DNA of 64,000 nt. Source: Nitrospirillum pindoramense (GTDB taxonomy: Bacteria; Pseudomonadota; Alphaproteobacteria; Azospirillales; Azospirillaceae). Below, in pieces: positions 34,651 to 42,449 of this stretch (positions are counted from its first letter, which is position 1; every line of letters starts with the position of its first letter). The DNA lies in assembly GCF_007827955.1 (NCBI RefSeq), contig NZ_VITR01000009.1:227359-291358 (forward strand), in the 5' to 3' direction. The notes under the pieces are model-generated. The model saw only the letters and a program-made list of their open reading frames with translations. It searched no databases and was not told where the DNA came from. The position numbers were made by a program, and so were the translations under genes.

Positions 34651-36044
34651 CCGTCCCGCCCGCCGGCACCGGCGAAACCACCCGCCTCAGCATGGGCGTC
34701 TGCATCGGCTTCGGTGTCGGCACCGTCGGCGTCTCCATCATGCTGAACACGGTGACAGCCTATTTCCCGGCCTTCATGTCCACCGTGCTGGGCAAGAACA
34801 CGGAGCTGGCGGGCTATCTGCTGATGGCGTCGAAGCTGTACGACGCCGTCGCCGACCTGGTCATCGGCACGCTCAGCGACCGCACGCGCAGCCGCTGGGG
34901 CCGGCGCCGCCCCTTTCTGCTGGCCGGAGGCTTCGTGTCCGCAGCCTCGTTCCTGATGATCTTCTGCGCGCCGGACATGGGCGACACCGCCCTGATCCTC
35001 TACATGCTGCTGGCGCTGATCATCTATTCCACCGGCTATTCCCTGTTCAACGTACCCTATATGGCGATGCCGTCGGAGATGACACCGTCGCGCTATGAAC
35101 GGTCGCGCCTGCTGTCCTTCCGCACGCTTTTCGTCTCGTTGGGCCAGATCCTGGCCATGGCGGGCACCGCCGCCCTTATCACCCACGGCGGCGGGGGCGC
35201 GCAGGGTTACGCCATCATGGGCTGGACCATGGCGTTGATCATCGGCACCGCGATGGCGCTGTCCTTCTTCGGGACGGCCAAGGCGCCGGTGCTGGAGGAC
35301 GCGCCCACCCCGGCGGAAAAGGCCGCCGGCGGCTCATGGGTGACCGTGTTCCGCAACCGGCCCTTCTGCCTGCTGATGGCGGCCAAGGTCTGCCAGTTCC
35401 TGGCCTTCGCCAGCCTGGCCACCACCAGCCTGCTGTTCATGCTGAACGTGCTGCATTTGGGCTATGAGGGCCAGATGCAGCTGGCCCTGGCCCAGAACAT
35501 CGCCTCCGGACTATCCATGCCCGCCTGGCTGTGGCTGGAACGGCGGATGGGCAAGCGCAATGCTTATCTGGTCGGCATGGCCGTCATGGCCCTAGCGGCG
35601 GCCAGCTGGCTGTTCGTCGGCAAGGATGGCGTCAGCACCCTTGAACTCTTGATCCGTGGCGTGGCCAGCGGCGTCGGCGCCGGCGGCATGATCCTGCTCT
35701 CCATCTCCATGCTGGCGGACACCCTGGCCTACGACCGGGAACTGACCGGCCTGCGGCGCGAGGGCCTGCTGTCCAGCATCATGGCCGTGATCGAGAAGGG
35801 CACCTTCGCCCTGGGCGTGGCCCTGCTGGGCATCATGCTCAACTTGGCCCATTATATTCCGACCAAGAACGGCCAGCTGGTGGAACAGCCGCGATCCGCC
35901 ATCCTGGCGCTCTACGCCGGCTACGTCGTCATCCCCCTGCTGCTGTTCATCTGCAACGCCGTCTGCATCGGCTTCTACAAGCTGGGCGCGCGCAGCCCGG
36001 AATTCGCCAGGCCGGTCATTGCTGCGGAACCCGCGGCGAATTGA
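34647..36044 (+). CDS. GPH-family (MelB-like) MFS transporter
   Basis: A 465-residue carrier with twelve predicted helices. The motif SKLYDAVADLVIGTLSDRTR followed by SRWGRRRPFLLAGG is typical of glycoside-pentoside-hexuronide:cation symporters. The mid-protein segment MPSEMTPSRYERSRLLSFRT also fits. It overlaps the preceding hydrolase gene by four bases and closes the run that began after the TonB receptor. It probably moves the substrate or a glycoside-like intermediate into the cytoplasm with Na+ or H+. A GC-rich hairpin follows. Confidence 0.88.
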   Translation: MTVPPAGTGETTRLSMGVCIGFGVGTVGVSIMLNTVTAYFPAFMSTVLGKNTELAGYLLMASKLYDAVADLVIGTLSDRTRSRWGRRRPFLLAGGFVSAASFLMIFCAPDMGDTALILYMLLALIIYSTGYSLFNVPYMAMPSEMTPSRYERSRLLSFRTLFVSLGQILAMAGTAALITHGGGGAQGYAIMGWTMALIIGTAMALSFFGTAKAPVLEDAPTPAEKAAGGSWVTVFRNRPFCLLMAAKVCQFLAFASLATTSLLFMLNVLHLGYEGQMQLALAQNIASGLSMPAWLWLERRMGKRNAYLVGMAVMALAAASWLFVGKDGVSTLELLIRGVASGVGAGGMILLSISMLADTLAYDRELTGLRREGLLSSIMAVIEKGTFALGVALLGIMLNLAHYIPTKNGQLVEQPRSAILALYAGYVVIPLLLFICNAVCIGFYKLGARSPEFARPVIAAEPAAN

Positions 36045-36065
36045 TCGGTGAGGCCCCGAGGCGGC

Positions 36066-36092
36066 ATCGGCCCGGCCAATCGCCGGGCCGAT
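36066..36092. terminator. Long perfect hairpin between converging genes
   Basis: ATCGGCCCGGC (36066-36076), a five-base loop and GCCGGGCCGAT (36082-36092) form an 11-bp perfect stem between the converging transporter and NmrA-type genes. No T-tract follows on either strand; a bidirectional, Rho-assisted end point is likely. Confidence 0.5.
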
Positions 36093-36119
36093 CACCTGCG
36101 CGCTGATCCGGCCCGCTGA

Positions 36120-36983
36120 TCAGGCCGGCTGAGCAAGCGCCGCCTCGAGCACGGCGCCATAAGACGTTGTCGGCCGCCCAAGGATACGCGACAGCCGCTT
36201 GCCCTCCGTGAGCAACACCCCCTCGGCGGCCCGGGCATCGGCATCAGCCAAAACCACGGCGACCGGCCCGGGCAAGCCGGCCTGCACCATGCCGCTCACC
36301 AAGGCATCCTGCGGGATGTTGACGAACTGGATGGGCTTGCCGCTCAAGTGCGACAGCGTCTGCGCGAACTCCGTCATGGTGAAGGAGTCGTCCCCGCCCA
36401 GTTCCAGGGTTTGACCGTCATACCCGCCCTTGAGGACGATGGCGGCGGCGGCGGCATAGTCCGCCCGCGTGGCGGCCGAGAAGCGGCCGTCGCCGGAGGT
36501 GCCGAAGATTTGGCCCATGGCCAGCGCCGGCCCCAGGTTCATCAGGAAATTCTCGATGTACCAGCCGTTCCGGATGAGGGTGTGGGGAATGCCGCTGCGC
36601 GCCAGCATCGCCTCGGTCGCCACATGCTCCTGGCCGAGCACCATCGCCTTGGCCGCCGCGCCGACCAGGGAGGTATAGGCGATGAAGCCCACGCCGGCCG
36701 TCTTCGCCGCCTCCACGACATTCTCGTGTTGGGCGACGCGGCGGCCGATTGCGGAAGAGGAGATGAACAGCAGGCGATCGACGCCGGAAAAAGCGGCGAC
36801 CAGCGACGCCCGGTCATCGTAATCCCCGCGCCGGGTAGCGATACCCTGGGCCGCATAGACGGCCTCCGCCGCGTCGGAGCGAACCAACGCGATGATCTCT
36901 GAAGGATCGACGATGGTTGCGAGATGGGCGACCGCAAGCTGGCCCAACTGGCCCGAAGCGCCGGTGACGAGATAGGTGGTCAT
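36120..36983 (-). CDS. NmrA-family NAD(P)-binding reductase (QorB-like)
   Basis: A 287-residue atypical short-chain dehydrogenase. The N-terminal TGASGQLGQLAV is the nucleotide-binding glycine motif, followed by ALVRSDAAEA and FISSSAIGRRVAQHENVVEAAK. It resembles NmrA/QorB NAD(P)H:quinone oxidoreductases, which lack the classical YxxxK pair. It is divergent from an HxlR regulator 77 bases away, the usual pairing in which the regulator represses the reductase until a quinone or electrophile is sensed. It is not part of the neighbouring catabolic island, from which it is separated by a hairpin and orientation. Confidence 0.85.
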   Translation of the reverse strand: MTTYLVTGASGQLGQLAVAHLATIVDPSEIIALVRSDAAEAVYAAQGIATRRGDYDDRASLVAAFSGVDRLLFISSSAIGRRVAQHENVVEAAKTAGVGFIAYTSLVGAAAKAMVLGQEHVATEAMLARSGIPHTLIRNGWYIENFLMNLGPALAMGQIFGTSGDGRFSAATRADYAAAAAIVLKGGYDGQTLELGGDDSFTMTEFAQTLSHLSGKPIQFVNIPQDALVSGMVQAGLPGPVAVVLADADARAAEGVLLTEGKRLSRILGRPTTSYGAVLEAALAQPA

Positions 36984-37012
36984 GAAGAAGCCTCTCGGTA
37001 TAAATGATCGCA

Positions 37013-37029
37013 GGTCTCAATTAGGGACC
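37013..37029. promoter_or_regulatory. Imperfect dyad between the NmrA and HxlR genes
   Basis: GGTCTCAATTAGGGACC has outer arms GGTC and GACC around an AT core and lies midway in the 77-base divergent gap. It is the best candidate for the HxlR binding site. TATAA at 37000-37004 may serve one of the two promoters. Confidence 0.4.
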
Positions 37030-37060
37030 TTTCGATTTCGCAACAAGGAGGCAGGTTATC

Positions 37061-37477
37061 GTGACCACGTTACCTGAGAGTAACCTGGGCGCGGGGTCGC
37101 GGCGCGCGCGCATCGCCGCCTGGCAAGCCGAGGGGTTTGATCCGCACAATTGCCCCGTCCGCAGCATATTGGATCAGATCACCGCCAAGTGGACCGTCCT
37201 CATTCTTCTTGAGGTTCAGGAAGAGCCCAAGCGTTTCAACATGTTGCTGCGATCGCTGCCGGATATCTCGCGGCGCATGCTGACGCAGGGCCTGCGCGAT
37301 CTCGAACGGAATGGATTGCTGCGGAGGACTGTTTTCGACACCCGGCCACCGGGCGTCGAATATGCGCTGACCGAGCTGGGGCGCGCCCTGATGACGCCCT
37401 TGCTGGCGCTCGTCGACTGGGTCGCCGCCAATCGCGAGAGCGTTTACGATTCGCGGCGACGATTTGACGAACAGTAA
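37061..37477 (+). CDS. HxlR-family transcriptional regulator
   Basis: A 138-residue winged-helix regulator of the HxlR type. NCPVRSILDQITAKWTVLIL with its N-terminal Cys is the family hallmark, followed by RFNMLLRSLPDISRRML, LRDLERNGLLRR and a beta wing. The Cys is often redox- or quinone-sensing. The start is GTG 37061 with AAGGAGG about nine bases upstream. It is divergent from the NmrA reductase and should control it and itself. Confidence 0.9.
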   Translation: MTTLPESNLGAGSRRARIAAWQAEGFDPHNCPVRSILDQITAKWTVLILLEVQEEPKRFNMLLRSLPDISRRMLTQGLRDLERNGLLRRTVFDTRPPGVEYALTELGRALMTPLLALVDWVAANRESVYDSRRRFDEQ

Positions 37478-37564
37478 GAACACCGGTCAGCAGGTGGCTT
37501 CCCGGCACCCGTCGCGTCAAGGCGACAGGCTCCGGCAAAGAGATCATCTTCTGTTTAAATCCAA

Positions 37565-38590
37565 TTAGTTATGATGCCCCTGATCCAACCGCGCCAGGTG
37601 GGGCGCCTGGGCGGCGGCATCCAGGAAGGAGCCGGTGATGCTGTTGCGGGCCAGTTGCGCCAATTGCCCCCGGTCCAGGCCCAGGGCCGTCGCCACCCGC
37701 ACGTAGTTGTCCAGCAGGTAGCCGCCGAAATAGGCCGGATCGTCGGCATTGACCGTGGCCCTCAGGCCCAGGTCCAGCATGCGCCGCAAGGGATGCGCCT
37801 CCAGGCTGGGCACAACGCAGAGCTTGAGGTTGGACAGGGGGCACACCGTCAGCGTCGTGCCCTGGTCCACCAGGCGGCGGGTGAGCGCCTCATCCTCCAG
37901 CGCGCGGTTGCCATGGTCCAGGCGATCCACGCCCAGGATGTCCAGCGCCTGCCAGACATAGTCGGGCGGCCCCTCCTCCCCCGCGTGGGCCACCAGCTTC
38001 AGCCCCCGCTCCCGCGAAGCCTGGAACACCCGCGCGAACTTGGACGGGGGGTTGCCCACCTCCGACGAATCCAGCCCCACGCCCGCGATGCGGTCCAGAT
38101 AGGGCTCCGCCGCCCTTAGCGTGGCGAAGGCCGCCTCTTCATCCAGGTGGCGCAGATAGCAGAGGATGAGGTGGGCGGTGATGCCCAGCTCCCTCTCCGC
38201 CGCCGCCATGCCGGCCAGCAGGCCGTCGGCCACCACCTGGAAGGGGATGCCCCGGTCGGTGTGGGTCTGGGGATCGAAGAAGATCTCGGCATGCACGCCG
38301 CCGTCGGCGGCCAGCCGGCGGAAATAGGCCAGCGCCAGGTCGCGGAAATCCTCCTCCGTGCGTAGGACCTGGGCCCCCTGGTAATAGATGTCCAGGAAGT
38401 CCTGAAGGTTGGTGAAGGCGTAGGCCGCCCGCACCTCCTCCACCGTGCGGAAGGGCAGCGCCACGCGGTTGCGGCGGGCGAACGCGAACATCTGCTCCGG
38501 TTCCAGGCTGCCTTCGATGTGCAGGTGCAGCTCCGCCTTTGGCAGGCAACGGATGAAATCGGCCAAGGGTGGGGCAAGGGTATCGGTCAT
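37565..38590 (-). CDS. Adenine/adenosine deaminase
   Basis: A 341-residue zinc amidohydrolase of the adenosine deaminase superfamily. Zinc and catalytic motifs are AELHLHIEGSL, KLVAHAGEEG, a His in LDHGNRAL and the terminal ATVNADDPAY. The blocks FLDIYYQGAQVL and HAEIFFDPQTHT are those of the adenine deaminase (AAH1-like) branch, so adenine to hypoxanthine is more likely than adenosine to inosine. AGGAGCG before the ATG at 38590 sets the start. It follows the TonB receptor gene by 46 bases and should share its LacI-type control, linking the receptor to purines. Confidence 0.88.
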   Translation of the reverse strand: MTDTLAPPLADFIRCLPKAELHLHIEGSLEPEQMFAFARRNRVALPFRTVEEVRAAYAFTNLQDFLDIYYQGAQVLRTEEDFRDLALAYFRRLAADGGVHAEIFFDPQTHTDRGIPFQVVADGLLAGMAAAERELGITAHLILCYLRHLDEEAAFATLRAAEPYLDRIAGVGLDSSEVGNPPSKFARVFQASRERGLKLVAHAGEEGPPDYVWQALDILGVDRLDHGNRALEDEALTRRLVDQGTTLTVCPLSNLKLCVVPSLEAHPLRRMLDLGLRATVNADDPAYFGGYLLDNYVRVATALGLDRGQLAQLARNSITGSFLDAAAQAPHLARLDQGHHN

Positions 38591-38636
38591 GGTCGCTCCT
38601 GATCCCCGGGGGAGCGCCACCGGGGATCGCTGGTCT

Positions 38637-40886
38637 TCAGAAATGGGTGGACAGTTCCACGCCGTAGGTGCGCGGGTTGGTGAACACGCCGGCGTAGCCG
38701 TTGACGTTCACGGCGCTGGTCAAGACGGAGGCGTCGGTGATGTTGCGTACCCAGGCCGCGACCTGGGTGCGGCCGAAGCGATAGCCCGCCCGGGCCCCGC
38801 CCTCCCAATACCCCTGCCCCCGGAATTGCGGCTGAACGAAGCTGGTCAGCTGGAAATTCTCATCGCCGCGATAGGTCCAGTCCGTGCCCAGGAACACCTC
38901 CCGCCCGCCGCCCAGCGGATAGGTGTAGTCGGCCGTCAGCGAAGCGGTCCACCGGGGGGCGAAGGGAAAGGGCTGGCCGGCGATGTCCAAGGGGTGGCCG
39001 GGATTGCGGGGGTCATCCACCTCCGTCGGGCCCTGGATCTCGGTCTTCACAAAGCCGAGATTGGCGCCCAGCAGCAGGCTGTCCGTCACCTGCAGCTTGC
39101 TCTCCAGCTCAAAGCCGGTGCCGACACCGCCCTTGGCGTTGATCAGGCGGATGATTTCCTGACCCGCCGCCAGGGTGCTGTAGGCCACCAGTTGCTGGTT
39201 GCGGTAGACGTAGTGGAAGATCGACAGGTCGGTACGCAAGCGCCGGCCGAAGAAGTCACCCTTCGCCCCGGCCTCGTACGAGGTCACTGTTTCGGGATCG
39301 GCCTTCTGCAACGGGTCGAACATGGCCTGCCCCGTGATCACGCCGGCGTGGTACCCCTCCGCCACGCGGGCGTAGAGGTTGATCTGGTCATCCAGGCGGT
39401 AGGCCACGCTGCCGTCATAGGTGAATTTGCCCCAGCGGCCGTCGGTGCTGGAAAACCGGGGCAGAAACCAGGGGCCGGGGCCCCGGCCCGCCACCTTGTA
39501 AAACGGATCGGTGGCGAAGTTGGGAAAGGCCGCGAGGTCGGTGGGCTTGGGCGTGAAGGAGGATGAGTCCTGCCAGAAGTCCACCGCATCAACGGTGTAG
39601 CGCAAGCCGGCCGTCAGGGTCAGGCGCTCGGTGGGGGAATAGTTGGCCTGGCCGAAGGCCGCACCGCTGTGACTGCGCTGGCGCGCCCGCTGATAGGCGC
39701 CGAAGCCGGGCATGCCATCCGCCGTCTGGAAGCTGTTGTTGGCGGTGGTGTTCCAGTAGTTCAGATCCTCGGAGAAATAGTAGAGGCCGCCCTGCCAGCC
39801 AAAGGGCCCACCGGGGTTGGAGGCGAGACGCAGTTCCTGCGTCACCTGCGTCAGCCCGTCGACGTCGGACGCGTTGACCAGCGCCGGCCGGGGGGAACCA
39901 TCCACGTCGCCGACACTGAACATGCTGCCGGTAAGCCAGGCGGCGATGGAGGTCAGGGTGACGTCGTCGAATTCATAGGCGACGTTCAGGGTGACGCCGC
40001 GCGTGGTCACCTTCTGCCGGTTGTTGTTATCGCTCTCCTCCGCGAGGTCATACTTGTCGAAGGGCAGGACGCCGACGGTCGCATCGGTGCCGGCGCCGTG
40101 GAACAGCGTGGAGGTGCCGTCCAGTGAGCGGCCGAAAGCCTGGACCAGGGCGGTGAAGCGCTCACCGGGCTTCCACTGAATCTGCACCCGGGCCGCCAAA
40201 TCGTCATAGCCGTCCAGCTTGTTCCCCGTGACCACATTGCGCACCCACGGGTCGCGGTGCTGATACAAGACGGACGCCCGGGCGGCGAGGCCGTCGCCCA
40301 GGCTGCCCCCCACCGCCGATTCCGCAGTGTAGCTGCTGAAGTTGCCATAGGTGACATCGGCATAACCCTCAGTCGCGTCCGTGGGCTTGCGGGACACCAG
40401 ATGGACGGCGCCCGCCGTGGTGTTCTTGCCCCACAGCGTGCCCTGGGGACCGCGCAGCACCTCGACCCGTTCCAGGTCGAAAGCGGGCATGCCCTTCAGC
40501 ACCGGGTTCTCCAGCACGACGTCGTCATAGTACAGCGCCACCGGCTGCGAGGCGTTCAGGGTGAAGTCCTCGTTGCCCAGTCCCCGGATGTAAAAGCGCG
40601 GATAGACGCGGCCAAAGGTGGACTCCGCGTTCAGGTTGGCCACGCGCCCGGACAGCACCCGGATGTCATCACCCGACACCGCCAGGCCGCGCATGTCATC
40701 GCCGTTCATGACGCTGACGGAAAGCGGCACCTGCTGCAGGTCCTCCGTCCGTTTCTGCGCCGTGACCACGATCTCCTCCAAGGCGGGCGGGCCGTCCGCC
40801 GCCTCCGCCGCCCGCGCGGCCGCCGCCCCTTCCCCCGCCGCCAACGCCACCAGCGCCGCCGCCGTCGTCACCCTCATGAGTCCCAT
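38637..40886 (-). CDS. TonB-dependent receptor, LacI-regulated, upstream of adenine deaminase
   Basis: A 749-residue outer-membrane receptor. The ATG at 40886 with GGGAG eight to nine bases upstream gives a Sec signal (VTTAAALVALAAGEGAAAA). The frame is open for 29 more codons but they do not look like a signal. LEEIVVTAQKRTEDLQQVP is the TonB-box-like start, FDLERVEVLRGPQGTLWGKN the plug hallmark, and the barrel ends in a Phe-terminal strand (YGVELSTHF). Its promoter region carries a near-perfect copy of the operator found before the second receptor. It likely imports a purine-containing compound (inference from its partner gene). Confidence 0.9.
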   Translation of the reverse strand: MGLMRVTTAAALVALAAGEGAAAARAAEAADGPPALEEIVVTAQKRTEDLQQVPLSVSVMNGDDMRGLAVSGDDIRVLSGRVANLNAESTFGRVYPRFYIRGLGNEDFTLNASQPVALYYDDVVLENPVLKGMPAFDLERVEVLRGPQGTLWGKNTTAGAVHLVSRKPTDATEGYADVTYGNFSSYTAESAVGGSLGDGLAARASVLYQHRDPWVRNVVTGNKLDGYDDLAARVQIQWKPGERFTALVQAFGRSLDGTSTLFHGAGTDATVGVLPFDKYDLAEESDNNNRQKVTTRGVTLNVAYEFDDVTLTSIAAWLTGSMFSVGDVDGSPRPALVNASDVDGLTQVTQELRLASNPGGPFGWQGGLYYFSEDLNYWNTTANNSFQTADGMPGFGAYQRARQRSHSGAAFGQANYSPTERLTLTAGLRYTVDAVDFWQDSSSFTPKPTDLAAFPNFATDPFYKVAGRGPGPWFLPRFSSTDGRWGKFTYDGSVAYRLDDQINLYARVAEGYHAGVITGQAMFDPLQKADPETVTSYEAGAKGDFFGRRLRTDLSIFHYVYRNQQLVAYSTLAAGQEIIRLINAKGGVGTGFELESKLQVTDSLLLGANLGFVKTEIQGPTEVDDPRNPGHPLDIAGQPFPFAPRWTASLTADYTYPLGGGREVFLGTDWTYRGDENFQLTSFVQPQFRGQGYWEGGARAGYRFGRTQVAAWVRNITDASVLTSAVNVNGYAGVFTNPRTYGVELSTHF

Positions 40887-40957
40887 CGTTTTTAACTCCC
40901 ATCGTTCATGCCCTGTCCGTTGCCGCCACGCCATTACCCTGGCGGTGCGGTCTGCTT

Positions 40958-40986
40958 TAATTAAACGTTTCATTTATAAGGCGCAA
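40958..40986 (-). promoter_or_regulatory. Receptor promoter with LacI-type operator in the spacer
   Basis: On the minus strand TTGCGC (40981-40986), 17 bases and TAATTA (40958-40963) form a promoter about 70 bases before the receptor ATG. The spacer contains ATTAAACGTTTCAT (plus strand 40960-40973), one mismatch from the perfect palindrome ATGAAACGTTTCAT at 42352. A repressor here would block polymerase directly. Confidence 0.6.
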
Positions 40987-41227
40987 AAAGACGCGCCCGG
41001 TGGCTCAGCGCCGCCGAACTGATGCCCTGTATTTCCTATGCTTGCCTGGCATTTCTTGCCCGTCAAGGTGGGATTACGAATTTTTAATCGATTCATAAAA
41101 GCTCGGCGCTTGACGGACTTCCACCGCCCTCGTCAACTGGGCGCCACCATGCCCCTTCCCATTTCCAACGGGATTCGGCTGAAATACGCCGCAAACGATT
41201 AACCACCCCCGCCAACCAGAGACCCCG

Positions 41228-42235
41228 ATGACCAAGGATGAAAACAGCGCCAAACGCCCCACCCTGAAGGACGTGGCGCTGGCGGCGGGCGTGTCGGTGG
41301 CAACGGCGTCGTACGCGCTGAACGATGTCGGTTCCGTAGGCGGGGACACGCGCCGCCATGTGCTGGAGGTCGCGGCGCGCCTGGGCTATCGCCCCAACCT
41401 CAGCGCCAAGGCCATGCGGACGGGCAAGACCAGCGCCATCGGCCTGATCCTGCCCGACCTGACCAACCCCTTCTTCCCGGCCTTGGCCCAGAACGTCGTG
41501 CATGCGGCACGGGAAAGCGCCTACAGCGTCTTCGTCACCGACACGCAGGGCTCGCCCGAGGCTGAGCGCGCCGCCGCCCAAGCCCTGATCCAGCGCGGGG
41601 TGGACGGCCTGATCTGGTTCCCCATCAATGACGAGGACACGCTGGCCCACCTGACCGGCGGGCTGCCCGTGCTGGTGCTGGACCGCGACAACCCCCGCCA
41701 CGACCTGATCCAGATCGACGTCGATTCCGGGGGGCGCATGGCGGCCGAGCGGCTGATTCGGGCGGGGCACCGGCGCATCGGGGTCATTTCCGGCCCGACC
41801 GACGTGCGCAGTTCCCGCCAACGGTCCGAGAGCAGCGCCGAGGTGCTGCGCCGGCACGACGCCCTGGCCTGGCACCTGCACAACGCCTATTCCTTCGACC
41901 TGGAACCGACGGTGGCCGCCGCCGTGGCGGACGGGTCGGTCACGGCGCTGTGCGTGGGCGCCGACCTGATCGCGCTGGGCGCCATCAACACCCTGCGCCA
42001 GCGGGGCCTGCGCGTGCCGGAGGACGTTTCCATCATCGGGTTCGACAACATTCCCTACGGCGCGCTGGCCTTTCCCGGCCTGTCCACCATCAACATCCCG
42101 GTGGAAGAGATGGGGATCGAGGCGGTGAACACCCTGTTGCGCCGCATCGCCAAGCCAACGGAGTCCCGGCGCCGCCTGGTGTTCGACGTGACCTATGTCG
42201 AACGCGGCACCGTGGCACCCCCGCCCACCCCCTGA
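41228..42235 (+). CDS. LacI-family transcriptional regulator
   Basis: A 335-residue LacI/GalR regulator. The helix-turn-helix and hinge are at residues 11-60 (TLKDVALAAGVSVATASYALN, then AARLGYRPNLSAKAMRTGKT). The periplasmic-binding-protein-like effector domain follows with GLILPDLTNPFFPAL and VSIIGFDNIPYG. It lies between two TonB receptor genes pointing away on both sides. Both receptors carry palindromes with the central CG typical of LacI-family sites, so it is the probable repressor of both. The effector may be a nucleoside or sugar (inference). A half-site CAAACGATTA at about 41196 could give weak autoregulation. Confidence 0.93.
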   Translation: MTKDENSAKRPTLKDVALAAGVSVATASYALNDVGSVGGDTRRHVLEVAARLGYRPNLSAKAMRTGKTSAIGLILPDLTNPFFPALAQNVVHAARESAYSVFVTDTQGSPEAERAAAQALIQRGVDGLIWFPINDEDTLAHLTGGLPVLVLDRDNPRHDLIQIDVDSGGRMAAERLIRAGHRRIGVISGPTDVRSSRQRSESSAEVLRRHDALAWHLHNAYSFDLEPTVAAAVADGSVTALCVGADLIALGAINTLRQRGLRVPEDVSIIGFDNIPYGALAFPGLSTINIPVEEMGIEAVNTLLRRIAKPTESRRRLVFDVTYVERGTVAPPPTP

Positions 42236-42308
42236 ACTCTGCCCCATGCCCCCTTGACCCTTGCCCTGCGGCGGGGGATCAGTGCGGCTGCCCTTCATGA
42301 CATTTGAG

Positions 42309-42365
42309 TGAAACGTATAAGTTGACATTGCGCACCTGCCGCGCATTAAATATGAAACGTTTCAT
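42309..42365 (+). promoter_or_regulatory. Receptor promoter flanked by two LacI-type operators
   Basis: TTGACA (42322-42327), 17 bases and ATTAAA (42345-42350) make a good promoter. The perfect palindrome ATGAAACGTTTCAT (42352-42365) covers the start-site region. A second copy, TGAAACGTATAA with two mismatches (42309-42320), lies 44 bases upstream centre to centre, about four helical turns, which would suit a repression loop. Confidence 0.7.
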
Positions 42366-42449
42366 CGAAAGCCCATACCGGATGGAGGCACCGCGGCGAG
42401 GGCCGCGGAGATCACGGCAGGGGCCGAAACCAAGAAGGGGTATTGGGGC

